Shown: positions 47,875 through 60,400, numbered from the stretch's first letter. The stretch is 64,000 nucleotides of DNA from Flammula alnicola (GCA_015499995.1 JADNRV010000010.1:248001-312000); one strand, 5' to 3'. The notes: generated by a model not told the origin, from the sequence alone. Translations and numbers: made by a program.

Positions 47875-49295
47875 GATTGGAACTGGGGTTGGGTATCGAC
47901 AGAATAAAAGCCCTGCTCTCCATGGCTTTAAAGTACTCGAACTTCTTGTGTGTAATGTGCTATACAAGTACCCAAGGTCGGCTCATATGACAAATTAGCG
48001 AAGGGTTGATTTCTGGGGTCCGCATACCTGAGTTCGACATGATAAGCTTAGGGCTTAGATCTTAGATATCAAGCCTGTGATGAATTTTTCCCTTGGGCAT
48101 TAGCACTTAAGCTTTAAGCCGCGCCCTACACAACCTGCGGCGAACCTGTTCTATATTTAAATTGTTCGAAGCTGAAGTGTCGCATTGCAATGGCATGTTC
48201 TCGTGGCTTCGTGTCGGAACGAAAATCAAGGATAGTTTATGGGGAAATGTCAGCCTCGACATGCCTGGGGTCGGTTTAATCAGGGTTCCAGCGCACGTCC
48301 GCGGACAACTTTAAGCCCTGGAAAAGAGAATTGGGTAGCCACTGTCCCCCAAGTTTGTTTTGAAGTTTTATGAAAAGTGATAAATGATAGAGCCCTCAGA
48401 TCCAAGAGGAAGTTGGAGAGAGAGCTATATACAATTATACAAACAATCCAGTGAACGTCGTGATCATGAGCACAGTTTAGGCCATAGTAAATTGTTGCCA
48501 AAGAGTTTATTCGAACGCATTTTCGATTTCAAGAGGTGTTTTCCCAACAGCTAGAGAACCCACTGAAGGCATAGATGTTTGGAGGATAAAGAAGCACCAA
48601 AGAGTCCGAAGAGCACCCTTCTGAAAGGTGCACCGCGTCTCACTGCGTACATACGATGAGCAAGGTCGGAACAAGAGCAAAGAAGGCCTGGACTTGATTT
48701 GAATGACCTTCCGAGGCAGACGTATCACAGCTTATCAAAGTTCGAAGCTGAAAGCCGGAGTGATTCAATATGTCGAGCACAAAGTACCATACGCTCAGCG
48801 CTGGAAGGAAAAACATACTGACCGTGGGAAATATTTCTCCGCGCCATCCGAGGCCGTGTTCTACCCAGCGTAAGTTTACGAGGACAGCGAATACGAAAAC
48901 CTCTAGCCACCTAGCTCCACCATATTCACAAAAGTTATCCTACTTTCAACTCGGTCGCGGAAACCCGAGACTGTTAACCTGATAATCTTCTTTCGTTAGA
49001 GGCAACCCATTATAAGCTTTGCACTATTAGAGCTACTAACTTCATTACTGTCAGGTCCACTGGCAGAGCAAATCCAAGGGCACTATGCTTGGCACCTCAA
49101 ATTTCGCGGTTTGAGTCTTGTAGTCCAACGATGGACCTTGGTGTCTCTGACAGTCTCTCCTTCCGATGACATAGCCTGTTCTCGCCAAGCTAATCTCACA
49201 TTGAACTAAGGTCGACAGAACAGACAAGTCCAAGACAAGCGCAACCTAAAGGCTCTTGAAGTGCTCATCCATGACTGCTCCGACTCTCCTCAGTG
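47875..49295. other. Intergenic between the GNAT paralogues
   Basis: About 1.4 kb with only weak ORFs. No gene or transposon end was recognised. Confidence 0.4.
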
Positions 49296-51031
49296 TCAAG
49301 TTGCCGGTTGGCTTGGCATCGAGGCATCTGTTTTTGCGGCTGGCCACTGATCAGAATGGACGGAGTTGAAGATAAGGAAGCATTCCGATGTCCACAAAAT
49401 TCAAGACGCTAACGTACTTTTGCCATGGCCCAAATTTCGACTCCGACTGCATCTGCGCCCGACGTTGCAACTCCCCTGCCGTCCGCCTTTCCCTTGCCGA
49501 AGTTGATAGCGGTGGGGGACTTCGGATGAAAATCAGCCCTTATCCCTGACATTGAAGTACCTTACGGCGCTGTTGAGACAACGACGCACCTCAAAACCTA
49601 AATGTAAGTATTGATCCCTGGATTTTGCAGTCGTGGCCTCCAACACATAGGTATCTTCGGGTGCATGTGCAAAAGCTTCACGGACAAGAAGAGACATGAA
49701 ACCTGCGAACTTAATGTAAGTCTATATTCACAAGCATTATGCCACACCCGCAACGCACCTCGGCCTTGGTAGTCTGGATCGGTAAAGACTAGTTGCAAGT
49801 ACCATGAATCTTCAGGGGATTTCTTCACCCCGTTATTTTTGAAGCATAGGTGCATCTTCGATTCAGCAGTGCCTTGATAATCAACGACAACTCGCTAATT
49901 ACCCATCTGTTCAGGGGCCCTGAAGTCATAGATAATACGCCAATGAACTCACCAGCAACCCCGTTAAGCCCCATCTCTTCAAAACAGAAACCACCCCAGC
50001 TTTAAGAATAGTTGGAACCATCCAAACGGCCAGGCGTTTCTTGGGAGGCAGCCACAATGCGCCTGCGACAATCTTGTCGCCATTGGAATCTCTCTTAGCT
50101 GGATCGACGATAACGGTGATGCGGCCTCCAACAAGAAAGCATGCTTTAGTAAGAAGTCTCAAAAATGTTCTTCTACTCTGGCATTCCTTCAGGTCGATAT
50201 CTGGGATAAAACTATTGAGAAACCCCCTTTCTGCGAGAAACCCGGGGGTTTCCAACTTCAAGCCAAGGGGTTTCGGTTTCTCAATAACTTTGTCTATTTT
50301 TGAACTTTCGGGGCGCAGTCCGCGGGCCGGCCGTTTTTGCGTGCCTGCCTTCTTCTTGGACATGTTTTTCGATAATTTTTCAACACTGCTGATAATTGAA
50401 TGCATTAAAACAACTCGGAATAAGCTTTCTGGCTGCCCGGTGACATGGGAAGCTGAAAGCTGGACACCCATGGCACGGATATGTTTTTCTGAGGTCTGTC
50501 CGGTGACATTTTGGGCATCTATCATTAAATATGAGAAGATCACGGGCTCAATAAATAACTTGGGGATGTGTGAGGCCAATCAAATGAAAGATGAACATCT
50601 TTGCATTAGGAAATTCAATTTTATGATTTTTTTGGGTAATAATCCTCGATGTATACACTCGAGATATGTTTTCAGTCAGGCAAAAAAGAAGTATGATGGC
50701 GGGCTGATGGAAGCCCGAGGCTCCGGCCGACAAACTTCAGAAACAGGGTTTCTCAATAACAAAAGTTTATTTGATGGGGTTTCTCAGAGAAAGGGGATTT
50801 CCCAATAGTTTTATCCCGATATCTGCTTCTAATAACTGCAAAACGAAGATAAGTTAAAGCCAGCTACACGTGCCTCGCACGCACCTTTTTCACATTGCCA
50901 AAATAATTTATGACGGGGTCATGTATAAAAGCGCAGCCGGCAATGTCCACGATCTTATCGAGGTCTTCTAGTGTAGCAAGCCGGATATATGGCTGCTGGG
51001 GATGGGACGCGGGTGCTGCAGAGTCGGTCAT
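49296..51031 (-). pseudogene. GNAT-family N-acetyltransferase, copy 2, split by a transposon
   Basis: The start at 51031 gives MTDSAAPASHPQQPYIRLAT, then LEDLDKIVDIAGCAFIHDPV, NYFGNVKK, an intron, DIDLKECQSRRTFLRLLTKA, CFLVGGRITVIVDPAKRDSN, IVAGALWLPPKKRLAVW, SWYLQLVFTDPDYQGRG (acetyl-CoA loop), FMSLLVREAFAHAPEDTYVL, EIWAMAK and a last exon ending SQPAT and TGA at 49296. A 616-base inverted-repeat element (50202-50817) sits inside the second exon, just after the codons for LLEAD. Its 7-base target duplication is the only added flank, and removing element plus one duplicate keeps the frame. The rest appears intact, so the insertion is probably young. Splicing out the element has not been excluded. 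Confidence 0.7.
50202..50817. mobile_element. Non-autonomous inverted-repeat transposon in a GNAT exon
   Basis: Terminal inverted repeats of about 41 bases start GGGATAAAACTATTG at both ends. The flanking duplication is GATATCT (50195-50201 and 50818-50824). The inside carries short open frames without motifs. The 7-base duplication and GGGATAAAAC ends do not let me assign a superfamily. A similar end occurs near 51385-51415. Confidence 0.75.
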
Positions 51032-52583
51032 TTTCACTTTGCCCTCAACATAAGAACAACCATATTTACTGGGTCGATATTGTGATCGGCATGATTGGCA
51101 GTGGCGCCATGGGCAATAATAATATGTTGGAAAAATTTCACATGCCTTACTTACATACAGCCCGCAGGCAGGACCCAGGTCAAGGGGTGTCAGATCCACC
51201 GATCTCGACCATTGTTCACACGGGATGAAGGCACCCTCGCACCATATTAGGGAATCTCGCACGACACGGCTTGACACGGCTTATTCTAATTTCTGTGAGA
51301 TCAAAACGGCTAGGCGAGACTCAACCTTCAATCCTATTTTAATCGCCGACACGTTTTTCATCAACGGCATCTGTCGGCAATCACAGAAACCCCAGAAACA
51401 GGGTTTCTGAATAGTTTTATCCCCTTCTCACTGTCCACTTCCTGTCCCACCTATTCAACTACCAAACACCATTAAATCTCCACCCACCCACTTTACGCAA
51501 TACTGCAGATGTCTTTCTTTGAGCTGTCATTATCTGATTCCGGTTTAGCACAGTGTTTTCATTCTCATTTTATCGCTTTTTTTCACTGTGGTTTGTGGTG
51601 TGTATGAAGAATAAAGATAAAGATATTTGAACCATGATAGACGCAATCAAGTTAATTGAGTTTTTCCGAGGCTGACTTCGCCTGGCCCACCCACAACGAG
51701 GTGCAAAAGCATCAGCCAAAGAGCTTGATGCACTTGCAGCACTACAGAGTAGTGTTGCCACGGTTTGACTCCCGCAGGCTAGTCGACAGAGCGGAGCTGA
51801 AAAATAGCTGAGCTGAGCGGCACTTACGACTCATGGCTCAGACTCCGCTCCAAGTCGGATAAAGCCGACTCGTGACGACTTCGAGTCGGCTGAGTCATGA
51901 CTCGTGCCATATATGGTAGTAATCACATCGATAACACAGTGCGCGTACATCTTTCTCATCTTCCACCTTTTCCTTCAACATCCTCCCTTCAACCACTTGT
52001 ATTTTTATTACGAGTTCTCTATACAACCACTGTAGTGCATATTTTTAATGAAAGCTCCCTCTTTTCCCTTCTTTCCTGCCCGACTTCAGCCTCAATCAAA
52101 CCTCATGGCCTCGGACCATTGACCCCATGCCCGCTCGACTTCCTTCATCTGCGCATTGCTCCTACCGAAGATAGCAATATCTTGAAGATGGTACCTCGAC
52201 AATGTGGTCTTATAGATGGTTGTCAAAGCAGATGGAGTTAAATCAACACATAATTCATCCACAATGGTGAGCACGATGCACGGTAAGCCCTTCAGCAATT
52301 CAGGTTTGATTCATTTACATGCCGACTCTATTCATTAGGTTCCGGATCTTCTCCACACATGAAGAGTCCACTGGTTTTTTGGCGATCTACCCTGTGAGTG
52401 ATGCTGAGGTGTGCTCTAACTCCCTCCTCTTTCAATTGAGTTGTTTACCAAATGCAAGGCAACAAGATAATTTGCCTATCCTTCGCATGATGTTTGCTAA
52501 TTTTATTCATTTGCATCAGAATTTTCTCGGCAAAAGGAGACTTTAAAAATGGGGATGAATCGTCGTTCCTGCTCAGCAATACG
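51032..52583. other. Intergenic with transposon ends
   Basis: Near 51370-51415 a sequence ending in 'gaatagttttatcccc' resembles the right end of the element inside the GNAT gene, but no matching left end was seen. At about 51785-51905 repeated 'gagtcggctgagtcatgact'-type motifs begin with CAGAGCGGAGCTGA and may be the left end of the hAT element that follows. Confidence 0.35.
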
Positions 52584-54009
52584 ATGCCCCCTCGCTCGAA
52601 GACTAAGCGCCACGAGAATGGAGCATTAGAGACAATGTTCCGAGTTCAAGGTAAAGTTTCTGCATTCATTTTTTGTCAAGAACCTCATGCATTATGTTCC
52701 ACAGCCCAACCCGCCAATGCGCCAACGCCTGTGCAACCTGGCCCACGTCGCAATACTCGTCGTCGGGCAACGGTCGAGGATGCGAATGATGATGATCGCC
52801 TACCCCTGATGAATGCTGCCGTGCCATGCGCTGCTCAATCTGTCAATATTCCAGCACCTGCACAACCTGGCCCAAGTCGCCATACTCGTCGTCGGGCCAC
52901 AGTCGAGGATGCTGACGATGATGATCACCCACCCAGGCCAAATGCCACTCAGCCATCCACTGCCCAACCTGCCAATATGCCAGCACCTGCACAACCCAGG
53001 CCAAATTCCGCTGTGCCGCCCATGCTGGTCAATGCTACAGGATCACCACCAGCCACTCAGTTTATTCACGTTACGTTCGACAGGACGCCACAGTGCCGTC
53101 GACATCAAGATGACCCAGTTGAAGATGAAATGAGAGACCGTAAGTGCTTTTAACATTGAGTACAATATTTAACTAACTACCTGTTTTGATGATAAATCGG
53201 TCAGCTGTTCCAGGTCGAACTCAGGTCCCAGATAGTCCCGTCGTCGCACCACTGCCTTCTGCCATTCCAGATCCCCAGACTCCTCATAATCCTCATCCTT
53301 CTTCACCTGTTTCCAAGGGAGAACAATTTCCTATGCCATCTTCGAGTTCTTCTGAGGATACACCAAGGACTGGCACTACTCCGAGAATGTCTCGCGGCAC
53401 TCCAAGGGCAGGACCTCATAGTCCGAATCGTCGTCGCGCAGTTCATGCTCCTGCTGGCAACAAGCAATGAAAGCAGGCGACAGATGTTCGTACGTTTTAC
53501 ACGGAGGAGGAGAGCCTGCATGTTTGCATATTTTGCGTGTCAGTATCATTATTCTTTTTGTTATTCTACATGGCATTGACATGGCTGCAGAGAGAAGCAC
53601 GCGCTCAACCCACAATACATGGTCATGCAATATGGAATGAAGACCAGCACAACTGTTCGTCGAGCTCACTTATGTGAATCACACCCAAATGCCTGGATTG
53701 CGGCCTGTGATAAACTTGGTATCGATATCACAGCCAAGAGTGCGCAGAACACAGTTCGTGATTATCGAAAGCGTCACAACCAAGCATCTTCAGCACGTGA
53801 TCCAGAGGATCTCCGGAAGCATTTTACTCCTGAAGCCTTCGTTGATGCCATCGTTGACTTTATTATCTCTGACGATCAGGTAAGTCACTTTTTCGTATGG
53901 TAGTGTGTTTGTCGACTGACTGCCTCTTTGTCAGAGTATTAATGTCATAGAATCACCCAAACTACGTGCTATTTTTCTAATGTTGCGGGAAGACCTCAAG
54001 GACTCTGAT
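52584..54009 (+). pseudogene. hAT transposase gene, N-terminal part, interrupted by a gypsy element
   Basis: The start at 52584 gives MPPRSKTKRHENGALETMF. After a short intron come three imperfect repeats of a block containing QPGPRRNTRRRATVEDA with a DDDD run, then a Ser/Pro-rich linker. A BED-type zinc finger region follows (HVCIFC, TTVRRAHLCESHPNAWIAAC), then DKLGIDITAKSAQNTVRDYR and EAFVDAIVDFIISDDQ, typical of fungal hAT transposases. A TGA at 53468-53470 breaks the frame between NKQ and KQATDV, fitting a CGA-to-TGA change. The reading ends at LKDSD where the gypsy LTR begins at 54010. The catalytic dimerisation part is not seen after the gypsy element, so the gene is dead. Confidence 0.7.
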
Positions 54010-54517
54010 TGTTACGACCGTTTCATTTCATTTATCTTATCTTATCTTCACCCGCGCTTAGATGTACGCCAGCTATACTGGACACTTTCTATTTCTGTAT
54101 GAGTACCTTCCCGGTTCTGGACTATTTATAGTTTCCATACCTATGCATCCTCGACGACGCTATTATCGTCGAGAGGACTCTCCTCTCTCCATTCTGACTC
54201 CTCCACATTCCTGACTCCATTCTAACGACTCTAAAGGAGTCCCTTTATCATGGTCTGTGCACACTCAGAACTAGTATAAATATCGTAGACACGCAACGAT
54301 GTACTTTAGCTAGTTCTTGAGAATCCTGACTATTTTGTCTCGCCTCTCTCCTCGCCACGAACGTCTAAGCTCGTCGAGCCTCTAGACACGATCACTTAAG
54401 CTCGTCTGAGCCTCTAAGTGTGAACGATCTGATCCAGGCACCTCTTGGCACGACTTTGGAATCACTGGTTGCTTGACTTCGACATCGCAATCACGTTGTT
54501 TCTTGCTAGTCATAACA
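54010..54517 (+). repeat. 5' LTR of the gypsy element
   Basis: It starts TGTTACGACCG and most likely ends CATAACA at 54517. A TATA box, TATAAA, lies at 54275-54280. About 32 bases later, TAGCTAGTTCTT (54307-54318) probably marks the transcript start (R region). Confidence 0.7.
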
Positions 54518-54530
54518 AAAGAACTAGCTA
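54518..54530 (+). other. Self-priming primer-binding site
   Basis: Directly after the LTR, AAGAACTAGCTA (54519-54530) is the exact reverse complement of TAGCTAGTTCTT at the presumed 5' end of the transcript. This is the arrangement used by Tf1 and sushi elements, which prime from their own RNA rather than a tRNA. Confidence 0.6.
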
Positions 54531-54554
54531 CTACTCCTTTCCACCACTATCTAG

Positions 54555-56003
54555 TGGTCGACTACCCCTCGAACCTCGACACTCGTCGCAGTAGGACTCC
54601 TCGGAGTCCAAGCCTGCACAACGCCTCCGAAACCCTCAGTAACTCGACCGACAGTAGCTTCGCAAGCTAGGTCACGAGTAACTCGATCAGCCACCCGAGA
54701 ACAACTCCTTGTCGCAGCCACTCCTGAACCTGAACCATCTACCCCCAGCGTCCCATCCCGCGAGCCCACCGAAACCCTAGAAGAAGCAGCAGATCCACTA
54801 TCCGCTAGCTTTTTCACCTCTTCCAGATCCAGAACTCCCGTCCAACTTCCCTCCTTCTCGGATCTCGAAGATGAAGGTCTCCACGACCACCATGCACCTT
54901 CAGAACCTCCTCCTGACCCTCCTAGTTCTTCAGAAGAACTCTCCCCACCACCAGGGCGACAGCCTTCAAGACAACCGCAAGGTCCACCTCCACCTCCACC
55001 TCCATTTCCCCCGAACCCCCCAGGTCAACAGACCGCTCCACCCATGGCTAATCCTACCCCGAAAGAAATAAACTTGAACCGACCCCAGGACTTTGATGGT
55101 GATATTGAAAAATATGCCTCTTGGAAGAAGACGGTCATGCTCTACCTAAAGATCAATTCTGCCGTCTATGACACCGATGATAAAAAGATCGTCTTCATTC
55201 TCTCCTTCATGCGAGGAGAAGCCGCAGGAAACTGGGCCGAAGAGTTCTATGACTCCCACTACACTCCGGCTGCACCCGCAGCGGGAAACGTTCCAGCGGT
55301 CCAAGCATCGTTGAACCTTGGAACCTGGGACGTCTTTATTGACCAACTTGACAAAGACTACAAGATCACTGACCTGAAGGGTAACTCCCTCGAACAGTTA
55401 TACGCGATCCGACAAGGGAAGGTGCCCTTAGAAGAACGCATCACGAACTTGAAGATCCTGGTAAAGAAGACCGGGATCTCTGACCCGTCGATCCTGATTG
55501 ACCTATTCCGAAAGTCCCTTCGAACAGAGCTGTTAAGGGAAGTCATGCGACTCGAGACCCGACCTACCACGCTCCAAGGCTGGTACGACAAAGCCAAAGA
55601 CAGAGAAACGAACATGAAGATCTCTGACACGATCGAACGAAGATATGCCAGACAGGACGCAGGGTATCAGAAACCGAAAACTGAAACAAGACCTGCGAGA
55701 CGCCCATTCTCGTATAAACCACGCGACCCCAATGCCATGGACGTTAATGCGATGATGACCGAAGAACGAAGCGAACTCCTTAGGACAGGATCATGCTTCT
55801 TCTGCAAGAAGCCCGGCCACATGGCGCGTGACTGCCCGAAGAAGAAAGAAAGACGAAACACGACAAACTATCAACGATGATATGAACCGACGAAGAAGAA
55901 ACTCACTGGAAAACAAACCAGTGCACACATCCGTTCGCTCATTGAGGAATTGGATCTAGAGGAGAAGACTGCCTGTTTGGAAGATTTGAACAAGGATTTT
56001 TGA
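54555..56003 (+). pseudogene. gag: gypsy gag with CCHC zinc knuckle
   Basis: The main open stretch is 55044-55880, starting MANPTPKEINLNRPQDFDGD. It contains the capsid-like domain (YASWKKTVMLYLKINSAVYD, ILSFMRGEAAGNWAEEFYD) and a zinc knuckle, CFFCKKPGHMARDC (CX2CX4HX4C). The frame is also open upstream to 54555 as a Pro/Ser-rich stretch without an ATG. A TGA at 55878-55880 interrupts the tail, which continues through TSAHIRSLIEELDLEEK to a second TGA at 56001. The gag protein would package element RNA. The protein as written is nearly complete. Confidence 0.75.
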
Positions 56004-56284
56004 TAGGGAGACGCCACCCAACGTCAGTCTCTCCCTACCTTTCTATTCACTCTGTATTAGTAGCCGAGATCGAGAATCAAACAATGCATTTGCCATGTTC
56101 TCTTCTCTCTCATCCACCAGCAATTCGCACAATCCCTTGGACTCGACCTACACCGGCTCCCGAAACCAATCAAAGCCAAGAACGTTGTCAGGCGCTGACT
56201 TTGTTTGGAGTGAAACTCTGAATCAAACCGCTCACCTTCACTTAGCAAAAATAATAATATTATTGTAATCACATGATGGGACAC

Positions 56285-56600
56285 TTACCTAAACAATACT
56301 ATGTGTACAGAGAGACATCTGCGCAATCGCTCAGTGCTCAGATGACCGTAACCATGCAGTCGCTCAGTGCTCCGATGTCCGTATCCAGGCAGTCGCTCAG
56401 TGTTCAGATGACTGTAACCATACAAACGGTAAGCGCTCAAATGATCACAACCGTGCAGTTGCTAAGCGCTCAAGAAACTGTACCCCATGAGCAGTTGCTA
56501 AGCGCTCAGTAATCATACCCATGTGCTTGATAAGCGCTCAATAAGCATAACTGAGGGCTTGGTAAGCTTGACTGTGCAAAGCTGCGCGCTTGATAATCAT
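56285..56600 (+). repeat. 33-base minisatellite
   Basis: About eight diverging units resembling 'cagtcgctcagtgctcagat' plus 13 more bases. Because 33 is a multiple of three, one frame reads as an 11-residue repeat (SLSAQMTVTMQ). It lies between gag and the recognisable part of protease. Confidence 0.7.
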
Positions 56601-56817
56601 AACTGTGCAGATGAGTAATAATCTTACCAATAACACTCTCGGCGCTTATTCAAAGCACATTAAAGTCCTAGCACAGCCACTAGATAGAATTAGTATAAAT
56701 AACTGACCGTTTCCCCTTGAAATATCATCATACAAATTACCACTTAAAGTTACCAATTGACTAGTGCGAATCTAAGTCTATCTGTAAATACAAGTTCAAC
56801 TGAGAGTTGAACTTATC

Positions 56818-57260
56818 GTCTATTGAATTCAAAGAAGTATATCGTTACTTCTTCAGTCTTATCGTCTTCCGAATTACTTAACGTCACTTATAAGAAGTAT
56901 ACAGCTACTTCTTCCATCTTATCGTCTATTAAGAAGTTCCTTCGTATTACTTCTTACGTCTTTACGCTCTACAACTGTCCGTCTATTAAGAAGTCCCTTC
57001 GTATTCACTTCTTAAGTCTACGCTCTACATCTCTCTGTCTATTAAGAAGTCTCTTCGTACTTACTTCTTACATCTACGCTATACGTCTCTCTGTCTATTA
57101 AGAAGTCCCTTCGTATTCACTTCTTACACCTACGCTCTACGTCTCTCTGTCTATTAAGAAGTTCCATCGTTTACTTCTTACTTTAATACGCTCTACGTCT
57201 CTCTGTCTATCTAATAAGAAGTTCCTTCATTAACTTCTTACATCTTACGTCTTTCATCTT
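56818..57260 (+). repeat. 56-base minisatellite with internal hairpins
   Basis: About seven units of roughly 56 bases. Each contains 'tctattaagaagt' and, some 10-12 bases later, 'acttctta', so every unit can form a hairpin with TAAGAAGT/ACTTCTTA arms. Confidence 0.7.
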
Positions 57261-57429
57261 ACAACTCTTTGTTTGACTACAAAGAACTTACTGTCAACCA
57301 GGCTATCCTCTTAAGCTCCAAGTCAAATTTAATTTATCTCATTTACTACATAAGTTGAGATATTTGCATTTGGAACTAATTTCTAGAATAAATTGGAATA
57401 GCCCGAATAAAGTACATTCCGGCGAAACC

Positions 57430-60400
57430 CAAGTGAACATCTTTTCACGCTGACAATGTTGACGGGACACCTAATAAGGAAGGGATGATATCATACTATG
57501 TCGTCATTGACCTTACCATCAACGGAAGAACAGACCCGACCAAACTTATGGTCACCGGCCTCGGAAAGCAGAAGATTATTCTGGGTTTCCCATGGCTCCA
57601 GAAATGAAACCCGAACATCGACTGGAAACTTGGGACCCTAACCTGGAGGGAGAGACTTCGGAAATCCCTCGGAAAGTTCAAGAACGTACTCATCAGACTC
57701 CTCAAGACCAAGACCGCAAAGGAACCACAAGGGAGTATCACTCCCTCATTGGACGAAATGGACCTACATCTTGATGAACTATCCACGGGTTCAACACTCG
57801 ACAGGAGCCCCATGTGTGAGGAGTTTACTCCCGTATTGAAGAGGACTGTTGAAAAAACCCCGGAAGGACCCCACCTGGAAACGGACACTGTGGACGACCT
57901 AGTAATTTCTTTTATCAACGGCGAACTTACCAAAGAAGTGAAAGAGACTTAGATCAATGCCAAAACGACCCAAGCTCAGACCTTTGCCTTCGCCCAAGAA
58001 AAACCCAAGGAAGAGAAAACCCTGGAAGAAATGATACCGGCAGAATACCACGAATACTTGGACATCTTCGACAAACAGGCGGCGGCTCGCTTCCCTGAAT
58101 CTCGACCTTGGGATCACAAGATTGAGATGAAGGAAGGCTTTGAGCCAAAATCATTCAAAACCTATGCCTTGTCACCAGTCGAAGAAGTAAAGCTGGATGA
58201 ATTTCTGAAGGAAAACCTTGACAAAGGCTATATCCGACCTTCGACCTCACCCATGGCATCACCCTTCTTTTTCACCTCGAAGAAGGATGGATCCCTGAGA
58301 CCCTGTCAAGACTATAGATTCCTAAATGACTGGACGATAAAAAACGCATATCTGCTACCCCTCATCCCTGAGCTTATGAACAAGTAGGGAAATGCATGGG
58401 TTTGCAAACCCGCACGGGTCACGGGTATGGGTACTGACGGGTACGGGTACGGGTACCAATTCGCATACCCGCGACCATCAAAACAAGCCCCAGAACGTCG
58501 AAAACGGTGCAGAATTGATGGAGATACACCTAATTTCGTGAAAATCATCGAAATTGAGTGTATCTCAGCCATTTCTCCACCGTTTTCGACGTTCTGGGCG
58601 CCATTTTGACGGGTAAACCCGTGCGGGTCACGGGTATGGGTACTGGCGGGTATGGGTATGGGTAGGCGCCGGGACACCCACGGGTTACCCATGCATTTCC
58701 CTATGAACAAGCTCAAAGGGGCCAAATTCTTCACTAAGCTAGACGTGCGTTGGGGTTACAACAATATTCGGATCTGGGATGGAGACCAATGGAAAGCGGT
58801 GTTTAAGACAAACAAAGGACTGTTTGAACCCACCGTTATGTTCTTTGGGATGTGCAATTCACCGGCGACGTTCCAATCCATGATGGACGACATGTTCAAG
58901 GATATGACTGCTGACACCCAAGTCGAACACTGGATAATTATCTACATGGACGACATCCTGCTTTTTTCGAAAAGCAAAGAACAGCTCAAAGGGTACACCA
59001 GACGAGTCTTACAACGACTCAGAGAGAACGACCTCTTTTTGAAACCAGAGAAGTGCTTCTTTGAACTGCCTACCATGGAATACCTAGGCATGATCATTGA
59101 AGAAGGACAAATTAGAATGGACTCTGCCAAACTCAAAGGCATCGCGGACTGGCCAGTACCGAAAATGCTCAAACAAGTCAGATCATTCCTTGGATTTGGA
59201 AACTTCTATCGGAAATTCATTAGAGCCTATTCAGAAATAGCCCGTTCCATGAACGAGTTATTAAAGAAAGACCAGCCCTTCGAATGGACGGAGGCTGCAC
59301 AAGAGGCCTTCGACACCCTGAAGAGGCGCTTCACCGAAGAACCCGTACTCCTGATGCCAGATACGACCAAACCTTTCCAGATAGAATGTGACACTTCAAA
59401 ATATGCGTCAGGTGCAGTACTCTCACAATTGGACACAAACGGCGCCAGGCACCCATGCGCATTCATCTCGAAAACCTTCTCACCGGCAGAACGAAACTAT
59501 GAAATCTATGACTGAGAACTTCTGGCGATCATCCGAGCAATGCAAGAATGGCGACACTACATCCAAGGATCACCATTCACAACGACCATCCTGTCTGACC
59601 ACAAGAACCTAACCTACTTCCGTTCTGCCCAGAAACTAAACAGGCGACAAGCACGCTGGTCCCTGTTCCTGTCAGAATATGACGTCAAACTGGTCCACCA
59701 AGCAGGAAGTAAAATGATCCAATCTGACACACTATCCCGACGACCAGACCACATCCCAGATGATGATACAGATAATGACGACATGACACTCTTGCCCGAA
59801 GGACTCTTCATAAACCTTATAGACCTCGAATTGCAAGAAAAGATTGCCAATTCTTCAAACCTCGACACCGAAGCAGCAGAAGTGCTCAGAATACTGCTGG
59901 AGGATGGACTGTGACACCTACAAAAAGGACTAGAGGACTGGACCACTGCCGAACACGACGGAAACTGATTATTGTTCTATAAAGGGAAAAACTATATCCC
60001 TAATAGTCAATCACTGCGACGCAAAATCGTGGAAAAATATCACGAACCTCTGACAGCTGGACACCCGGGCGAACTGGAAACATATAATGCTATCTGGGAA
60101 CATTACTGGTGGCCAGGCATGCGAACTTTCATGAAATCCTACGTAAAAGGATGCGGAATCTGTCAACAATTCAAGATCAACAGAAATCCGTCACACCCGG
60201 CATTAATTGCACAGGAAACCGCTCAGTCGAAACGACCCTTTGCCGATCCAACAATGGATTTTATCACTGGATTGCCCGAGATCAACGGAAAAGATGCTGT
60301 ACTGGTCGTGGTCGACCATGGTCTTACAGGGGGGGTGATTACCATTCCTTGCTCCACTTCGGTCACGCAAGAAGAGACCGGACGCCTACTTTTGGACAAT

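Noticed and set aside
50202..50817. Coding extension of the GNAT protein through the insert
   Set aside because: Inverted ends and a target duplication show it is a transposon; the open frame in it has no family motifs.
58420..58670. Telomere-like GGGTA repeats
   Set aside because: They are subterminal repeats of the hAT-type MITE, bounded by inverted ends and target duplications.
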